DNA of 64,000 nt, from contig JAJEKV010000040.1 in assembly GCA_021234155.1 (NCBI GenBank), forward strand, positions 4,549,229 through 4,613,228. The letters run 5' to 3'. Positions 45,801 through 58,350 of the stretch are shown here, piece after piece. The notes under the pieces were generated by a model, which was not told the DNA's origin, searched no databases, and worked only from the letters and a program-made list of their open reading frames with translations. Source of the stretch: Isoetes taiwanensis. Lineage: Eukaryota > Streptophyta > Lycopodiopsida > Isoetales > Isoetaceae. Every line of letters begins with the position of its first letter. The stretch's first letter is position 1. Position numbers and translations under genes: made by a program.

Positions 45801-47524
45801 ATGATAAGACATCCAATCCTACTAAATTCGTTTCTATAAAAATGTTGGAAAAATAGGAAACAATCACCACCATTTCTATAGTTTAGAAGCAGCTAGAGGA
45901 TGATAAAGTCATCACTGGCCCTAACTGGTATTGTTGATGATGAAATTCGTCTGGCTTCTATCAAAGCAGGAAAACTTGAAAAGTACTTCACAAAAAAAAG
46001 AAATTACCTTACCTTTTGATCTTGGTATGTTTGGACAGCCCTGCACAATGGGAACATGTGTGCACATTAGCCAAAAGGGAAACATGGCATTCTTGGATGA
46101 TAAAAAGGATGGATTCTTTTTGAAGAAAATATGGAGAACGCATTGTCCCTTTCTTACTTGTGGATGTGTAAAAAATCCCAAGAAAATAGACAAGTCAAGT
46201 GAATGCAACAGTGGAATTGTGTGGATTGACCATGCAATATGGTTTATATTGAACAACTTGGACACCATTATCCTGACACTACACCTACTGCCAAAATGGT
46301 TTGTTTGACCAAATTGTTACATAATGTGTTGAAACCAGCAATACTTGCTTACATCTCTTATCTTGAAGTTAGGAAGATTATGATTGATATGACTTTATAC
46401 TATGTTGAATTTCCTGACAACAACCTGAAAGCTGCCTTTGGCAACAGTAAAACTGCTGATATTATTGAGAAAACTTTGAGGCCGGTATCCTTCAAAACCA
46501 GTCAGCCATATAAAGGCAAAAGTAGTTCATATTTAAAACAGGGTAGTGCTGGTAGTAGTGCTACAGCTACAATGTATACTCCAAAAAGACCACCTAGGGT
46601 CACTTCTGATCCAAGGCTATCTCTAGACTGCAGTGTTACACAAGTGGCTAAAACCAACAAACAGACTGCTGAAGAAGATGAACACTCCGTCACGAAAGGT
46701 GACAACAGGATAATATCATTGGAGGAGAGTACACCACTTAAGCTCAACTTTGTCAAGGAAAAATAAAACAGGTTAGCATTGCATTGAATTTATGAGATTG
46801 ATATTCTCTATATTTGCTTTCATTATGTTACATTTACTATCTGATTATACACCTAGGTTAATTCATATTGTCAACCGTTTCAGTAAGATAATCTTATTTT
46901 TATCAATCTACCAAAGGTTGTTATGGAAAGAATTTTCCTTTGGTAGAGGTTATCCCCAAAAAAATTCTTATATTCAAAAGACATTGTGCTTGCCAAACAA
47001 TGTCTTGTTTCATATCTATGGCTAATATTTATCATGGAAATATTCATTATAATTCCTTGTTTTTCATAATTGACTGTGGAGTTCATTAACCTACCATCTA
47101 ACTTTTATAAAACTTTTTTTAGGTAAATTTGGATAACAAACGGAGTATTCTTAGAGACTGTAATCGAAAACGACATATGATCACAAATAAAGAGAGTGAC
47201 AGCAATAAAGTTGTTCACAACACATTTTTTTCTAAGTCATTAGAAAAATTCAGTATTCGAAAGATTTTTAAAGATGTGCTCTTGAAAGAAATACCAGATG
47301 CAGCAGAAGAATTACTAAATAGTACATTGTTTGCATGGAGATATATGGATCAGATGAAAGATAGACTATACAAACCGTATGAGGTGTTTGCTGATGACAA
47401 ACCCAAAAAATGTCCATGTCATAATCCCAGCTTGGATAATTTTGTGGATCAAAAAATTGGCCACATTAGAACCTTAGACCTACAAATTATTCATTGCCCC
47501 AAACTAAGATTAGCCATTGTGTAG
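42827..47524 (+). pseudogene. Unrecognised multi-exon gene, interrupted by a LINE and frameshifted
   Basis: Exon-like blocks share plus orientation. 42827-43030 has clean AG/GT borders and reads YDQCMISSPNVAVQTLIACI. About 45150-45621 has NVECYGAAWEHAIWKSQNFG and a GTGTG donor. About 45900-46260 has DEIRLASIKAGKLEKYF, then FDLGMFGQPCTMGTCVHISQ. 46239-46766 has KMVCLTKLLHNVLKPAILAY. 47123-47524 follows TTTTTTTAG and ends in CPCHNPSLDNFVDQKIGHIR and a stop. I do not recognise the family. A frameshift at an A-run near 46000, another near 46235 and an early stop at 46764 suggest decay, or sequence error at homopolymers. A 2-kb LINE sits in the intron after the first block. Confidence 0.45.
43086..45140 (-). 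mobile_element. 5'-truncated L1-like LINE (RT end plus zf-RVT), degenerate
   Basis: Read on the minus strand, the fragment begins inside the reverse transcriptase with GRGFRQGCPLAPLLF and the catalytic NQYADDTFLFL (44802-45140). It continues through the thumb/connection region (43908-44789, ILASHSKFQEIVGVVRNFIW). It ends with the zf-RVT domain (43210-43957: VAVLWWQILHRCLQG, then CPVCKRGSETIEHCFFMCEH). The plus-strand T-run at 43086-43097 is its poly(A) tail. Endonuclease and ORF1 are missing. Frame changes near 44795, 43930 and 43700 make it dead. It lies in an intron of the gene above. Confidence 0.88.
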
Positions 47525-49846
47525 ATTTATAACTTGCATAGTTAACTATAATCTACGCATGCAACCTATGAGGTATGGGTTGCATGCGTTGTTACCGATG
47601 ATGAGATCACTACGGTGATCTCTAGGACGTGGTGTAATGTCAATGTAGGCATGACCGCGGTTCCGCTTGGAAAGTCTACTTCTGTCCCACGGAAGTAGAC
47701 GACCTCGAGAGATAAGAGGTCATTCAGGAATGCATTGATAGGAAAAGCACCTCTAGTCAATGCCTACGGGGAGGACCCTATCCTTCACGCCCCATATACG
47801 CGAAGGACCCTATCCTCCACGCTGGGCAACTAAAGGTGTAGGCATGAGCGCCATATAGGCATTATAGGGCGTTGTCTCCACGACCACGATGGAAGAAGCA
47901 TCCTCTTCCTACGCTGGGAGATTAGCCATGCATTCATGTAGATAGTTGGGGTGGTTCCCTTATAACCAAATTTATAAATAATTAAAAAATGGTACTAACG
48001 TAGTGTTGACCTGCAGGCCAATAGAGCGCTCCGGAGGGCTAGGAGGTCGAGCTACGAAGACTTGCAACACAAATTTTGTCGTAATGTGTTGCAAGGAATG
48101 AAGAGTACCTCAGAGAATAATTGTATATATATTGATAAACTAAAACATTATGATAAGTAAAACTAATGGGTAATTGTTGTAATGACATACGGATTGATAA
48201 GTATTTGATTGAATAATAGTATAATAATGTTCTAAAAATATTACCTCAAGGTAATCATAATAAATGTGTAACTATGATAATAGTATATCGTTTGCATCAA
48301 GTTGATTGCAGGTTAAGAAGATCCCAAGGTGGGGAGACCCACGATGCTGCGGACAACATCAATTTAAGGTGGGGAGAATGTGATGTTCCAGTATGATATA
48401 CGGTCTCAAGACGTATACCGTACTGCACCGTCACGCGTACACGTCATTTCAAACGACGTGTACGCCGACGTGTAACCAAGCAAGGGCGCCCTAGGGGGGC
48501 AACTTGCAAGGGTTAAACCTTTAACCCATTAAAGGCAGACCAAGGGTCATGGAAACCCTAAACCTAACTGAGAGCCTATGTAAGGTAATCAAACCCTAAT
48601 TCTTCCCTTTTTCGTCCACGAACCTTCCGAGCTCCAGTTCGCGCGCCTGAGGAGTCAAATCCAACTCCCAAGATCTGCCCGTGCGCCCTAGCTCGTCAGA
48701 TTCTCCTTCCGACCGCATCCCCAAGCAGAACAGTGACATGGGTGCATTCGGATCAAGAGGAGGGAACCAGGGATCAGGTATTTAGTCGATTTAATAGCCT
48801 AAACCGTATTCCAACCATCGAACCAATAGGTTTAGCCTTATAAATTGCCCGTAGTAGCCAAGCAGATCCCAGACTGACCCTAACTAAAGAACCTAACTCT
48901 ATGATATAGATTAGTTCTTATTCTTTAGTTCTATGATGATGTGATGGATGGATGAATTCTGTGGACTCATTGTATTGGGAAGGGGGGTAGAGACCTACAA
49001 CTTAGTAGTTGATGCTCCTAGCTAGTCCCTCTTAGTGCATTACTAGATTCGGCCTGTGTACAAGAACCACACCTGGTTGTGGGTGAAGGGGCCAGACTGG
49101 CTCAGAAGGAGGTTCGTGTTCTGACTCCTGACCGATCCCTCTGGTGTGTAAAGTCTACCGGGGATCAATGTAGACTAGGTCTAATGGCTTGCCACTGAGT
49201 GTGGGTAAGGCATGGGCTCGACACCGGTGGAGTGGTGTTCACTTTCCAGTGGGTTAAGTCGAATAAGGGCAGTGGCCCTCTAGTCACCTTGAGTCAGCAT
49301 GGAGACCTCTGGTGGGAGTGATCCCTACCTGCTCCATCGGAACTGGGGAGATGCAACCCAGGAATAGCCCCTTTGGCTATGCATCCGGCGGGCTACAGTC
49401 AGGTCCCAACACTCTTCAACCTACTCTGCAAAGCGTGCACAGGAGGGGCGAATGGAGTGGACAACCCTATGCCATGTTCTCATGCCAGCCAAATCCATTG
49501 TCATGATTCTGTCTGCAATGAACTCTGGAGACCCAAGCCGTCAGTCATTCCCTGGAGTCTGAGCCTTGGGTAGGAACCCACTTGTATCGTGCTGATCTTT
49601 GTCTATGCAGATGTTGATGTGCCACCCTTCGAGGTGGATATGTGATGATTATGTGTACTGACATGTATGTTTACGCTTCCGCAGCTAGGTAGGCCCTGAG
49701 GGAGACGGGGTAAAATGACCCCTTCATTCTTCCCAGTACGGTTACAGTGATATGTGGAGGGCCCTGTATCAGCATGGAGCTGGTATGGGGGATGAACTCC
49801 TGTTTGTATACGGTGAGTGCACCGTATACGAGTAGGGGACGTCACA
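47525..49846 (+). mobile_element. 5'-truncated chromovirus: 3' untranslated region and 3' LTR
   Basis: From about 47540 the sequence matches, in opposite orientation, the 3' part of the fuller chromovirus (54344-56760). A polypurine tract AAGGTGGGGAGAA (48366-48378) precedes an LTR at 48379-49846 (1468 bp) that starts TGTGATG and ends ACGTCACA. No coding region of this copy remains. The left end touches the last exon of the unrecognised gene; the right end cuts a LINE endonuclease/RT frame. Confidence 0.85.
48379..49846 (+). repeat. Chromovirus LTR, copy 1
   Basis: Starts TGTGATGTTCC and ends GGGGACGTCACA, so the termini are TGTGA/TCACA. It includes a CGTATACG-type box near its right end (ACGGTGAGTGCACCGTATAC at 49810-49829). 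The copy at 54344-55898 is clearly diverged, so the two insertions are old and independent. Confidence 0.85.
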
Positions 49847-50664
49847 AAGATCCTCATAGAAGGCAATGAATTGAGAGCAAAAGTTCTCATTATCAAGGAG
49901 AGAGGTGTTGAATTTATAAGGGGTACTTCCTTGCCTCTGGATCTTGGTGACATGAGAGGTATGAAGAAACTGAGGCTGATGATCAGATATAGAAGTTCCC
50001 TCATCACTAGAGACATAGTTGTTGTCCCAGAAAGAGGTGGCAGGATTGGACATATAAAATCTATCCAAGGTGCAGTAGACTCGGGCTTTGTCTTTTTGTT
50101 TATTGGACGAGGTGTAAGTAGCAGTGGAAGAGGGAATGTAAATCAGACCATTGTCTGTTAAGAGAGAGTCCCAGGCCTGTTTTTCAGATCTAGTCATATT
50201 GATCTTATTCCCTAACTTTAACTCCCAGGAAGGAGTGTTATTAAAATCTCCAGCAAGGATCCAAATGTCCAAATTTTGAGAGGCTAACCATGAATTATCT
50301 CATTCCAAACAGGTTCTCTATCATTTGGAGAAGTAGGAGCATAAATATTAACAATACCAAAGATGGAGTTGGAAATAGAGAGAATAACAGCCTGCCAAGT
50401 TTTGGAGGGACTATTATGAAATGAGATATGACTAATATCCCTCTTCCATATTATAGCAAGACCACCACTAGCCCCAGTGGAATCAATCCAAATAGAGGAG
50501 GAGTTAGGGTAAATCCATTCACCTAGATTGTTACATTCAAAGGATGGCAGTTTGATCTCTTGAAGAAGAATTATGTCAGCATTGTATAATCTGATCTGAG
50601 CAATGTCTCGTCTCCTTTTAAGAGGACCTTTAATGCCTCTAAGATTCCAGGATAAAATCTTCAT
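49847..50664 (-). pseudogene. LINE endonuclease (APE type), RT cut off by an LTR
   Basis: The minus strand encodes an apurinic-type endonuclease of an L1-like LINE. It begins MKILSWNLRGIKG, then LLQEIKL and NIYAPTSPNDREPVW (50664-50284). A frame change follows, with WILAGDFNNTP, LDRFY and SDHQP (50272-49850). The conserved Asn, Glu, Asp and His positions of the family are visible. The reading frame then runs straight into the chromovirus LTR end at 49846, so the reverse transcriptase is lost. Confidence 0.88.
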
Positions 50665-50697
50665 ATCCAGAGAGAGAAATGGGAAAAAGTAAAGAAT

Positions 50698-53060
50698 TCA
50701 AATTTTGGATATTTTGGATTTCTTTTTGCTCCTAGTATTTTGAGCAGGAGTCTTATTCATACCTGATAAGATCTTCCCTGTATTATTCCTAGTCTTTTTA
50801 GCAGATCTTTTGGCTGGAAGATCTATTTCAGGCTTAGAGATATTAGCAGTATTTTCTAGAAGATATTCTTCCTTGCCCCAGTTTTCTTTATCAGTTGCAT
50901 AATCCTCACAATCACTATAATCAGAGCAACCACCAGGATAAAATTGAAACATAGAGTTATTATCAAGAGTATTTAATGGAATAGAATCTGATACTTGCCT
51001 GGTAATAGCATTCTCTTGAAGCTACACTTGTTCTTCTGAATCTTGTTTATCCTCTGGAGTCTCAGGAACAAATTCAGAAGTAGCTATCTCCTTAAACTCA
51101 ATATCCTGGGAGAGATCCTGATCTGCTGTGTCATGTACCATTTGCATTTGCAGGGAAGCTAGCTGATCTGCAACCTTACTAGATATTCTTGGAGGACTAA
51201 AGGGTTCTTCCATAATGGGGGAGTCCAAATCAATAAGGGATGGTAGTGTGGACTGAATGGGAGGGATGAGTGGAGTAGAGTTATGAAATGTGGCAGTCTC
51301 AGAAGGGTGTAATGATGAAATGACATGTGAAGAAATACATACTCTGCTCTTATCTAAATCAAAATCCAGATTATTGTTTAGGTCAGATAATACCTGAAAA
51401 GGGTTTTGACAGTCGACATGCAGGTTGGCTTGATGCTGAACCAGGTTATCTTGATGTTGCTGATTATCTATGGATATAACTTCAGTGGTTTGACTTGTGG
51501 TTTTAGTCAAGCACATATCCAAATGACCAGGAGGCACATTAGAAGTTATGTTTTGCTGGGACAGACTTGCTGAAAGAGTAGAAGAAGTCTGTGAATTCCT
51601 TGAAGTAGGATTCATCTTTTGCTTAGCTTTGCCTTGAGATTTCATAGTTAATGATCCATTCTTGCTCATGTTTTTGATGGGATAGTCCATAAGGCTGTAA
51701 GAGCATTGACCCGTATCTTGATTTTTGGTATCCTTGATGATGTTGGTCAAGGTCAAGCATAAATCATGAGTGGCATGATTTGCTTTTTCTAGAATGATCC
51801 CTTTGACCAGAAGTTTAGGTTCTCCAATTGATATTCCATTGCTTCTCTTATATCTGAAGGAATTGTCTTCATGAAGCTTGTCTTTAGCTTTCATCTGCTC
51901 CCTTGCTGCTTTCTGTTTCTGAATCCTTTTGTAACTGCCATTTACCTTTGTCCATTTGAAGTTTTCACTTTCTGGTAGTTTCTGAAATGTATCCAGTTCC
52001 TTAGCATTATTTTCCTGAGTAACATCCTCATTGGATGACTGTTCCCTTGCTTTACTTCCATAATTGTGAAGAGGAGGAGCCCCTATTTTTTCACCTGCAT
52101 CCATATTTATTTTGCTTTCTTGCTGGAAATCTGTAGAAGATTTGCAGTCTGAGTACCAGAAATGTCTTTGAAAATATTTTTGGCATTGGGAAGGCAATCC
52201 AGACCATCTAAGAGCTAAAGATGATTCTACTCCAAAGGCATCTTTGAAAGGAATGGAAAGAGGAATTTCTTTGGACAGGTCTAACTGGACAAAGGCTCTT
52301 GGAGGTCTAGATGGAGAGTATTCAGTAGAGATATAGGTGCCAATTGAATTGAAGAGAAGCTTGAAGCACTCTTCATCCCAATATATAGGATTAAGTCCGA
52401 AAAGGGATGTACAAAGATTGTTCATTTGGTCCATATCAAGTTTTGGATGCCATTTCAGGAAGGTTAACTGAGAGGTCTCATAAGTCAAAGGACTATAATT
52501 GAGAAAGAAATTTGCTGATCTGGCATTTCCACATTCTAGCATGATGTAAGGAAAGTTGAGCCAGTAAACTGCTTGGATTATGATTCCTTTGTTTAGGTTA
52601 AGGGGGTAAGCCCATAATTTGTCGAGCTTAATACCACATTTTTGGACCTTGACAATGACTGCACACTGTGATAAAGCATCAATTTTAGAATGGACAATCA
52701 GAAGATTGAGAGAAATACCATCATAGAGTCTCATTTTTCTTTCTTGGATATAAGACGGTCTTGTCCTTTGCAGTCTGCCATCCAATTCTTCGTCCGACCG
52801 TATCTCCGGGTGTCTTCTCGAAACTCCATATGGTCGGGGAACTTGAGTAATTGGGTTGAGGGGATGCAGAATACCCCTGTGATCAGGATTGGCAGGAGAT
52901 TATCCCAGAAAGGGACTTCATGCGAAATTGGATCCATTGCAGTGTTAGAAGAAAGCAAATTTTCAAAATTCCCGAAGAGGATGATGTCTTGAGGCTTCTC
53001 TTGAAAGGAATTTAAGTTTTGGAGAACAGAGGCTCGCTCTTGAGCAGAAAGTTTGGCGAA
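50698..53060 (-). pseudogene. LINE ORF1 (RNA-binding protein), frameshifted
   Basis: The minus strand carries a 587-codon frame (52785-51022). An upstream piece (about 53060-52731) reads FQEKPQDIILFGNFENLLSS and HEVPFWDNLLPILITGVFC, but in another frame, so a shift lies near 52760. LNLNKGIIIQAVYWLNFPYI and RWSGLPSQCQKYFQRHFWYSDC resemble the N-terminal DUF4283-like region of plant L1 ORF1. The rest is hydrophilic and low in complexity. A last frame at 50952-50698 (basic, Lys-rich) links to the endonuclease. ORF1, endonuclease and orientation together make one LINE. Confidence 0.75.
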
Positions 53061-53305
53061 AGAATGAAGAAAGCTAGATTTTTAGGGTTTTCCGTGAAAT
53101 TATAGACCATTGCAAAAGCTTAGGGTGGTACAACAAAAGTATTTGAACAAAATTGAACGACAGAAAGGGGGAAAGAGAGAAAACAGGGGAAAGAGACCAT
53201 TAGAAAGAACCAAAATTAACTAAAAGAGATCGGATTGCCAATCCAATTGCCATGTTCTTCTGATTCATCGGTTCCGGTGAAGAGAGTCATTCAATTCAGT
53301 GATCT

Positions 53306-53632
53306 TTAAAACGGAGTTTCACCAATTAGAACTGACATTTGCTGGGAGTATACTTCCACTAAAATATTATAATCAGTCCAATCACAATGCACTCTGAAAG
53401 TCCCTGCTGGAGCAATTGAACTCGAGCCAACAAATTCTTCCAGCCAGGAATTGGTGATTTCAACCTCAAATTCGACAGTGCTGGGGACAAAGGAGTACTC
53501 TGATGTAAATAGATCTTCTGGGAAAAGTTGATGTATAATCAGTGAATTCCAGAGCTCAGAAGCCGTGCCTCTTAAGAATCCGCAGGTAATTCTAGATCTG
53601 TCCCTTATAATTGTGAAAACAGAGGTTTCCAT
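53306..53632 (-). CDS. Unrecognised 108-codon frame next to the LINE
   Basis: A minus-strand frame begins METSVFTIIRDRSRITCGFL and ends IGETPF. It has no membrane or repeat features and no recognised domain. It lies upstream of the LINE ORF1 in the same direction, so it may be LINE 5' sequence or an unrelated remnant. Confidence 0.3.
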   Translation of the reverse strand: METSVFTIIRDRSRITCGFLRGTASELWNSLIIHQLFPEDLFTSEYSFVPSTVEFEVEITNSWLEEFVGSSSIAPAGTFRVHCDWTDYNILVEVYSQQMSVLIGETPF

Positions 53633-53919
53633 AAGTAAGTCGAAAGAAAAGAGGTTCCCGCTTCATAAGTATTACAAAATGGTAATCAAATTGTAGCTCT
53701 GAAGGTGAAAAATAGCACAGGAGCTACCCTTCTACAAGGGCAGCAGTATGATCCACAGAATTTTGCTTCAAATCGCTGAAAATTCAAATTCTCCCATATT
53801 TTTTGTCAAGAAAAGGCTAGTAACAGAAAATATGGGATAAAGACAAAAAATGCAAGAAAATAGGCGCACGTCCATTTTTCCTCTTAATCCCATTTCTCCG
53901 TCATGAGACATTTTGGGAC

Positions 53920-54296
53920 TCAAAGTAGCCTCTTCCTTTTCATATAAGACGTAATGAGGGTTGTAACAGACCTCAATTAGGGCTGCCCCTTTGCTGCCCC
54001 CTTTATTCATAAAGAATGGATTGTATGAGAACAAGGGTTTGTCAGTTATTTGATTACTTGCCAACTTTATTTTTTATACTTTCTTAATAATGTTTATGCC
54101 CCAAAATCCAAGCCTCAAAGTAGCCTATTTCTTTCTTATATCAGGGTTGTAACAGACCCTAATTGGGCTGCCCCTTTGCTGCCACCTTTATGCATAAAGA
54201 ATGCATTTTATGAGAACAAGGGGTTTGTCACTTTTTTGAATACTTGCCAACTTAATTTTTAATGCTTTCTTAATGATGTTTATGCCCCAAAATCAG
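53920..54296. repeat. About 190-bp tandem duplication
   Basis: The segment starting ACTCAAAGTAGCCTCTTCC (about 53920) recurs from about 54113 (CCTCAAAGTAGCCTATTTC). Both copies hold GGGTTGTAACAGACC and TGAGAACAAGGG and end in TTTATGCCCCAAAATC. Confidence 0.85.
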
Positions 54297-54343
54297 GGTT
54301 TAGGGTTCCTAAAGCCACATTCATACCACTATCTCATCATTGC

Positions 54344-55898
54344 TGTGACGTCCCCTACTCGTATACGGTGCACTCACCGTATACAAACAGGAGTTCTTCC
54401 CCCACACCAGCTCCATGCTGATACAGGGCCCTCCACATATCACTGCACCCGTAACGAGTCTCAGTGGGAAGAGTGAAGGTGTCATTCTACCCCGTCTCCC
54501 TCAGGGCCTACCTAGCTGCGGAAGCGTAAACATACATGTCAGTAGCACATACATCAACATCCTGTGACCATCTCGAAGGATGGTCCTCCTCATATCTGCA
54601 TAGACAAAGATCAGCACATCACATAGGGGATCCTACCCAAGGCTCAGACTCAAAGGATAACTGACGGCTTGGGTCTCCGAGTTCCGTTGAAGGCATGTAA
54701 TTCATGGCAATGGAATTGGCTGGCATAAGAACATGGCATAGGGTTGTCCACTCCATCCGCCCCTCCTGTGCACACTTTGCAGAGTAGGCTGAAAAGTGTT
54801 GGGACCCCGACCAGAGTCTCACGGATGCATAGCCAAAGGGGCTATTCCCGGTCTCATCCTCCCAGCCGATGGGGCGGGGTAGGGATCACTCCCTCCAGAG
54901 ATCTACATGACTAAGGTGACTAGAGGGCCACCGCCTCAGATTCGTTGAACCCACTGGAAAGTGTACACCACTTCACGGGTGTCGAGCCCATGCCTTACCC
55001 GCACTCAGTGGTAAGCCATTAGACCTAGTCACAATGATCCCCGGTAGGCTTTACACACCAGGGGGATCGTTCGGGAGTCAGAACATGAACCTCCTTCTTA
55101 GCCAGTCTGGCCCCTCCACCCACAACCAGGTGTGGCTCTTGTACACAGGCCGAATCTACAGTGTGCTAGAGAGACTACTCTAGGAGCATCAACTACAAGC
55201 TTTAGGGCCTCTACCCCCCTTCCCAATACAAGGAGTTCACAGAAATACATCATCCAAATACATCACAGAAGAACTAAAGAACTAGATCCAATCATAGAGT
55301 TAGGTTCTTTAGTTAGTATCCGAGATCTAAGATCTAGATAACTACTATGGGCAATTTAATAGTCTAAAACCTCTTGATTCTATGACTAGAAGACGGTTTA
55401 AGCTATTAAATTGACCAAATCTGATCCTTGAGTGGCTCCTCCCGACTGAAGTTCAACCATCCTGGCTGAGCTGATCGAGTTCGGGGAAACCGATGGCGAA
55501 TTGGGCTTAACTTTGCGTGGGAGGCGGTTTTGGCTCTGGGGCAGCCAAAAACTGAGCTCTAAAACCCTAAGGACTAAAAACTAGCAAGCTAGGGTTTTCC
55601 TACCCTAAATAGACATGGGGGTTTAGGCTAGGGTTTCCAATTACCCAATTTGGCATGTGGGATAATTGGAAAGGCCCCACTTGCCTTTAGTGGCTAGGGT
55701 GGCAAAATATGCCAACATGGAAGGTGTGCCCTCATTAATGTGCACATGTGCACATTAATAATATATGAACACTCCTAGTAAGTTGCCCCTAGGGCTACTT
55801 ACCTGGCTATCCGTTATGTACCGTCAATCGGGTGGCGTACGCGTGACGTGCAAAGTTAAATGTACGCCCGGGAGGGCGTATCTTCGCCGAACGTCACA
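54344..55898 (-). repeat. Chromovirus LTR, copy 2
   Basis: 1555 bp, opening TGTGACGTCCCC on the plus strand and closing AACGTCACA, followed by the complement of the polypurine tract (TTCTCCCCCACCTTG). It is the inverted, diverged counterpart of 48379-49846. Confidence 0.85.
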
Positions 55899-56762
55899 TT
55901 CTCCCCCACCTTGAAATGATGTCGTCATCGCAAAGATCGCGGGTCTCCCCACCTTGGGATCTTCCTAACCTGCATCCTGCAATCAACGTGATACCTACAA
56001 TATAACCTTTATACATTTATCACGATTACTCTAAGGTAATTACTTTTAGAACATTATTACGTTATTATATTATGGAATACTTATCAATTCATAACACCAT
56101 TAACAAGTTATTCACTATGTTAAGTTAGACAAAATTTCAACATTTCATATCTATAATTACTGTCCGAGGTACTCTTCATTCCTTGCAACACATTCCAACA
56201 AAACTTGTGTTGCAAGTCTTCGTAGCTCGACCTCCTTGCCCTCCGGAGCGCTCTACTGGCCTGCAGGTCGACACTACGTTAGTATCGTTTTAATTATTTA
56301 ATAAATTTTTGGTTATATGGTGACCAACCCACCTATCTACATGAATGCATGGCTAATCTCCCGGCGTAGGAAGAGGATGAATCTTCCATAATGGCCGTGG
56401 AGACAGCGCCTATATGCCTATATGCCGCTCATGCCTACACCTCTAGTTGCCCAGCGTGGAGGATATCCTTCTCGTGGCAAAGTGAAGGATGGATTCCTCC
56501 TATCAAAGCATATATGGGGCTAAAGGTGCTTTCCCTATCAATGCATTCCTTAATGACCTCTTTTCTCTCGAGGTCGTCTCCTTCCGTGGGACAGAAGTAG
56601 ACTTTCTAATCTACCTTCCACTCGCCCAAGCGGAAACGCGGTCATGCCTACATTGACATTACACCACGCCCTAGAGATCACCGTAGTGGTCTCATCATCG
56701 GTAACAACGCATGCGACCCATACCAAGCATAGGTTGCATGCGTAGATTAATCTATACAAGAA

Positions 56763-58049
56763 TTAACCTACGCAAATCGACATGCCTGAGCCGATTTCTT
56801 CGGAGATGACCTTGCCGTCCCATTGCTCCATAAATTGTGGGTACTGCTTTACTAAATCTTTCTTAAGTACCCACGTGGCGTCTTCCACTGGCAAGTGTTT
56901 CCACTTGACCAAGTACTGGAGGAATTCTGATCTCCTCGTTTTCTTGAAAGCTTTATCAAGAATCAATTCTGGAACTATTTCCAATTTGTTCCTCAAATCA
57001 TTTCCAACAACGTTGGAGTGTCCAAGACTTCGTCTGGATTTGGAGTATGCTTCTTCAACAAACTCACGTGGAAGACCTTATGAATCTTTAGGTGTGCTGG
57101 CAAATCCAACTTGTAGGATTGATTACCTACTCTCTTGATTATTCTGAAGGGTCCAGCCCACCTTGGAGCAAGCTTCTTGCAATTCCCAATCCTGAGCTTC
57201 GCCTGCTTTACCTTGATCTTGAGCCAAACATCATCTCCAACTTTGAACTCTCTTACCGTTCGATGCTTATCGGCGATGCTCTTTTGTCGACTTCTTGCTG
57301 CTAGCAGATACCCTCGAACCTCTTCCACGAGCTGCTGCATATCGGCCAACATCTGCTGCGAAACTTCTACTTTTGACACGGGGTTGTGCCAAGTGTCTGG
57401 AGTTAGGCACTGATAGCCATAATTGATCATAAATGGCGACATTTGGGACGATTCCTGCTTGGTGCTATTGTATGCAAACTCCACCAAGTGAATAAATTCT
57501 TCCCACATACTTTGCTTATTCCGCATATAGTTTTCAGAGCATGTCTTCTAAGAAGATCTGTTGGTCCGCCTCCGTCTGGCCATCCGTCTGAGGATGATAC
57601 GCCCGTGCTCATGGATAGCTTGGTCTGAATCGCCGTAAAGAGGTCTTGCCAAAAAGGCACTCATGAACTTCGGATCCTCGGCCGGAGATAATCTCCCTTG
57701 GCATGCCATGAAGCCACAAGATCTCTTTGGTGAAGAGCTTGCTTGTATCCATAGTCAGATCTGTGGTCCCGCAAGGCACAAAATGTGCCATCTTTTGACA
57801 AACTTGTCGACCACTACCATCAAGGCATCCTTGCCTCTCATTTGTTCTTGGGAGTCCCGTGATGAAATCCATGCCGATTACCTCCCACTTAGCGTTTTGG
57901 TAATCGCTAATGGCTCTAATGCCCCCAGGAATTAAGCCGCTCGCCTTCGTCACGGGCATAGCCGACATTCCTTGATGTAGCGAAGCTATTTGCTTCTTCA
58001 TTCCTGGCCAATAATAGTTGCTGCGCAAGACTTTGAAATATGTTTTCAT
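56763..58049 (-). pseudogene. Chromovirus integrase and chromodomain, frameshifted
   Basis: The minus strand gives the integrase zinc-binding and core region (58049-57609: NYYWPGMKKQI, KWEVIGMDFITGLPRT) with damage after it. Next comes the integrase C-terminal part (57526-56993: HLVEFAYNST, LAPRWAGPFRIIKRVG, KVFHVSLLKKH). The chromodomain (56996-56763) has EFLQYLVKWKHLPVEDATWV, with the aromatic positions typical of the fold. Chromodomains steer integration to marked chromatin (family knowledge). Frames change at least twice. Confidence 0.85.
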
Positions 58050-58350
58050 GAATCTCGCGGCCAGCTATTGGGCTCAAGCAGCGTGTCATGGAGGATCAAC
58101 TTCCTTACACCTGATGATTCGCACGCACAACTTGTTCTTATGGTATAACAGTTGCCTTCCTTCTTATAATGCTTGAAGGTCTCCCCGCTCTTTATCCGAT
58201 TTCTAGCCTCCTTAGAGGCTTGCCCATACTTCCCTCGAAATCCACATCCGTTGGCAAGGACTCTTCAATCCTCTTACCAAAGTCGCCGGAGAGCGTCGAA
58301 ATGCGTTGCAATGCACTCTAGTTGTCGGGGATGCCTTGAAAGCGCATCCG

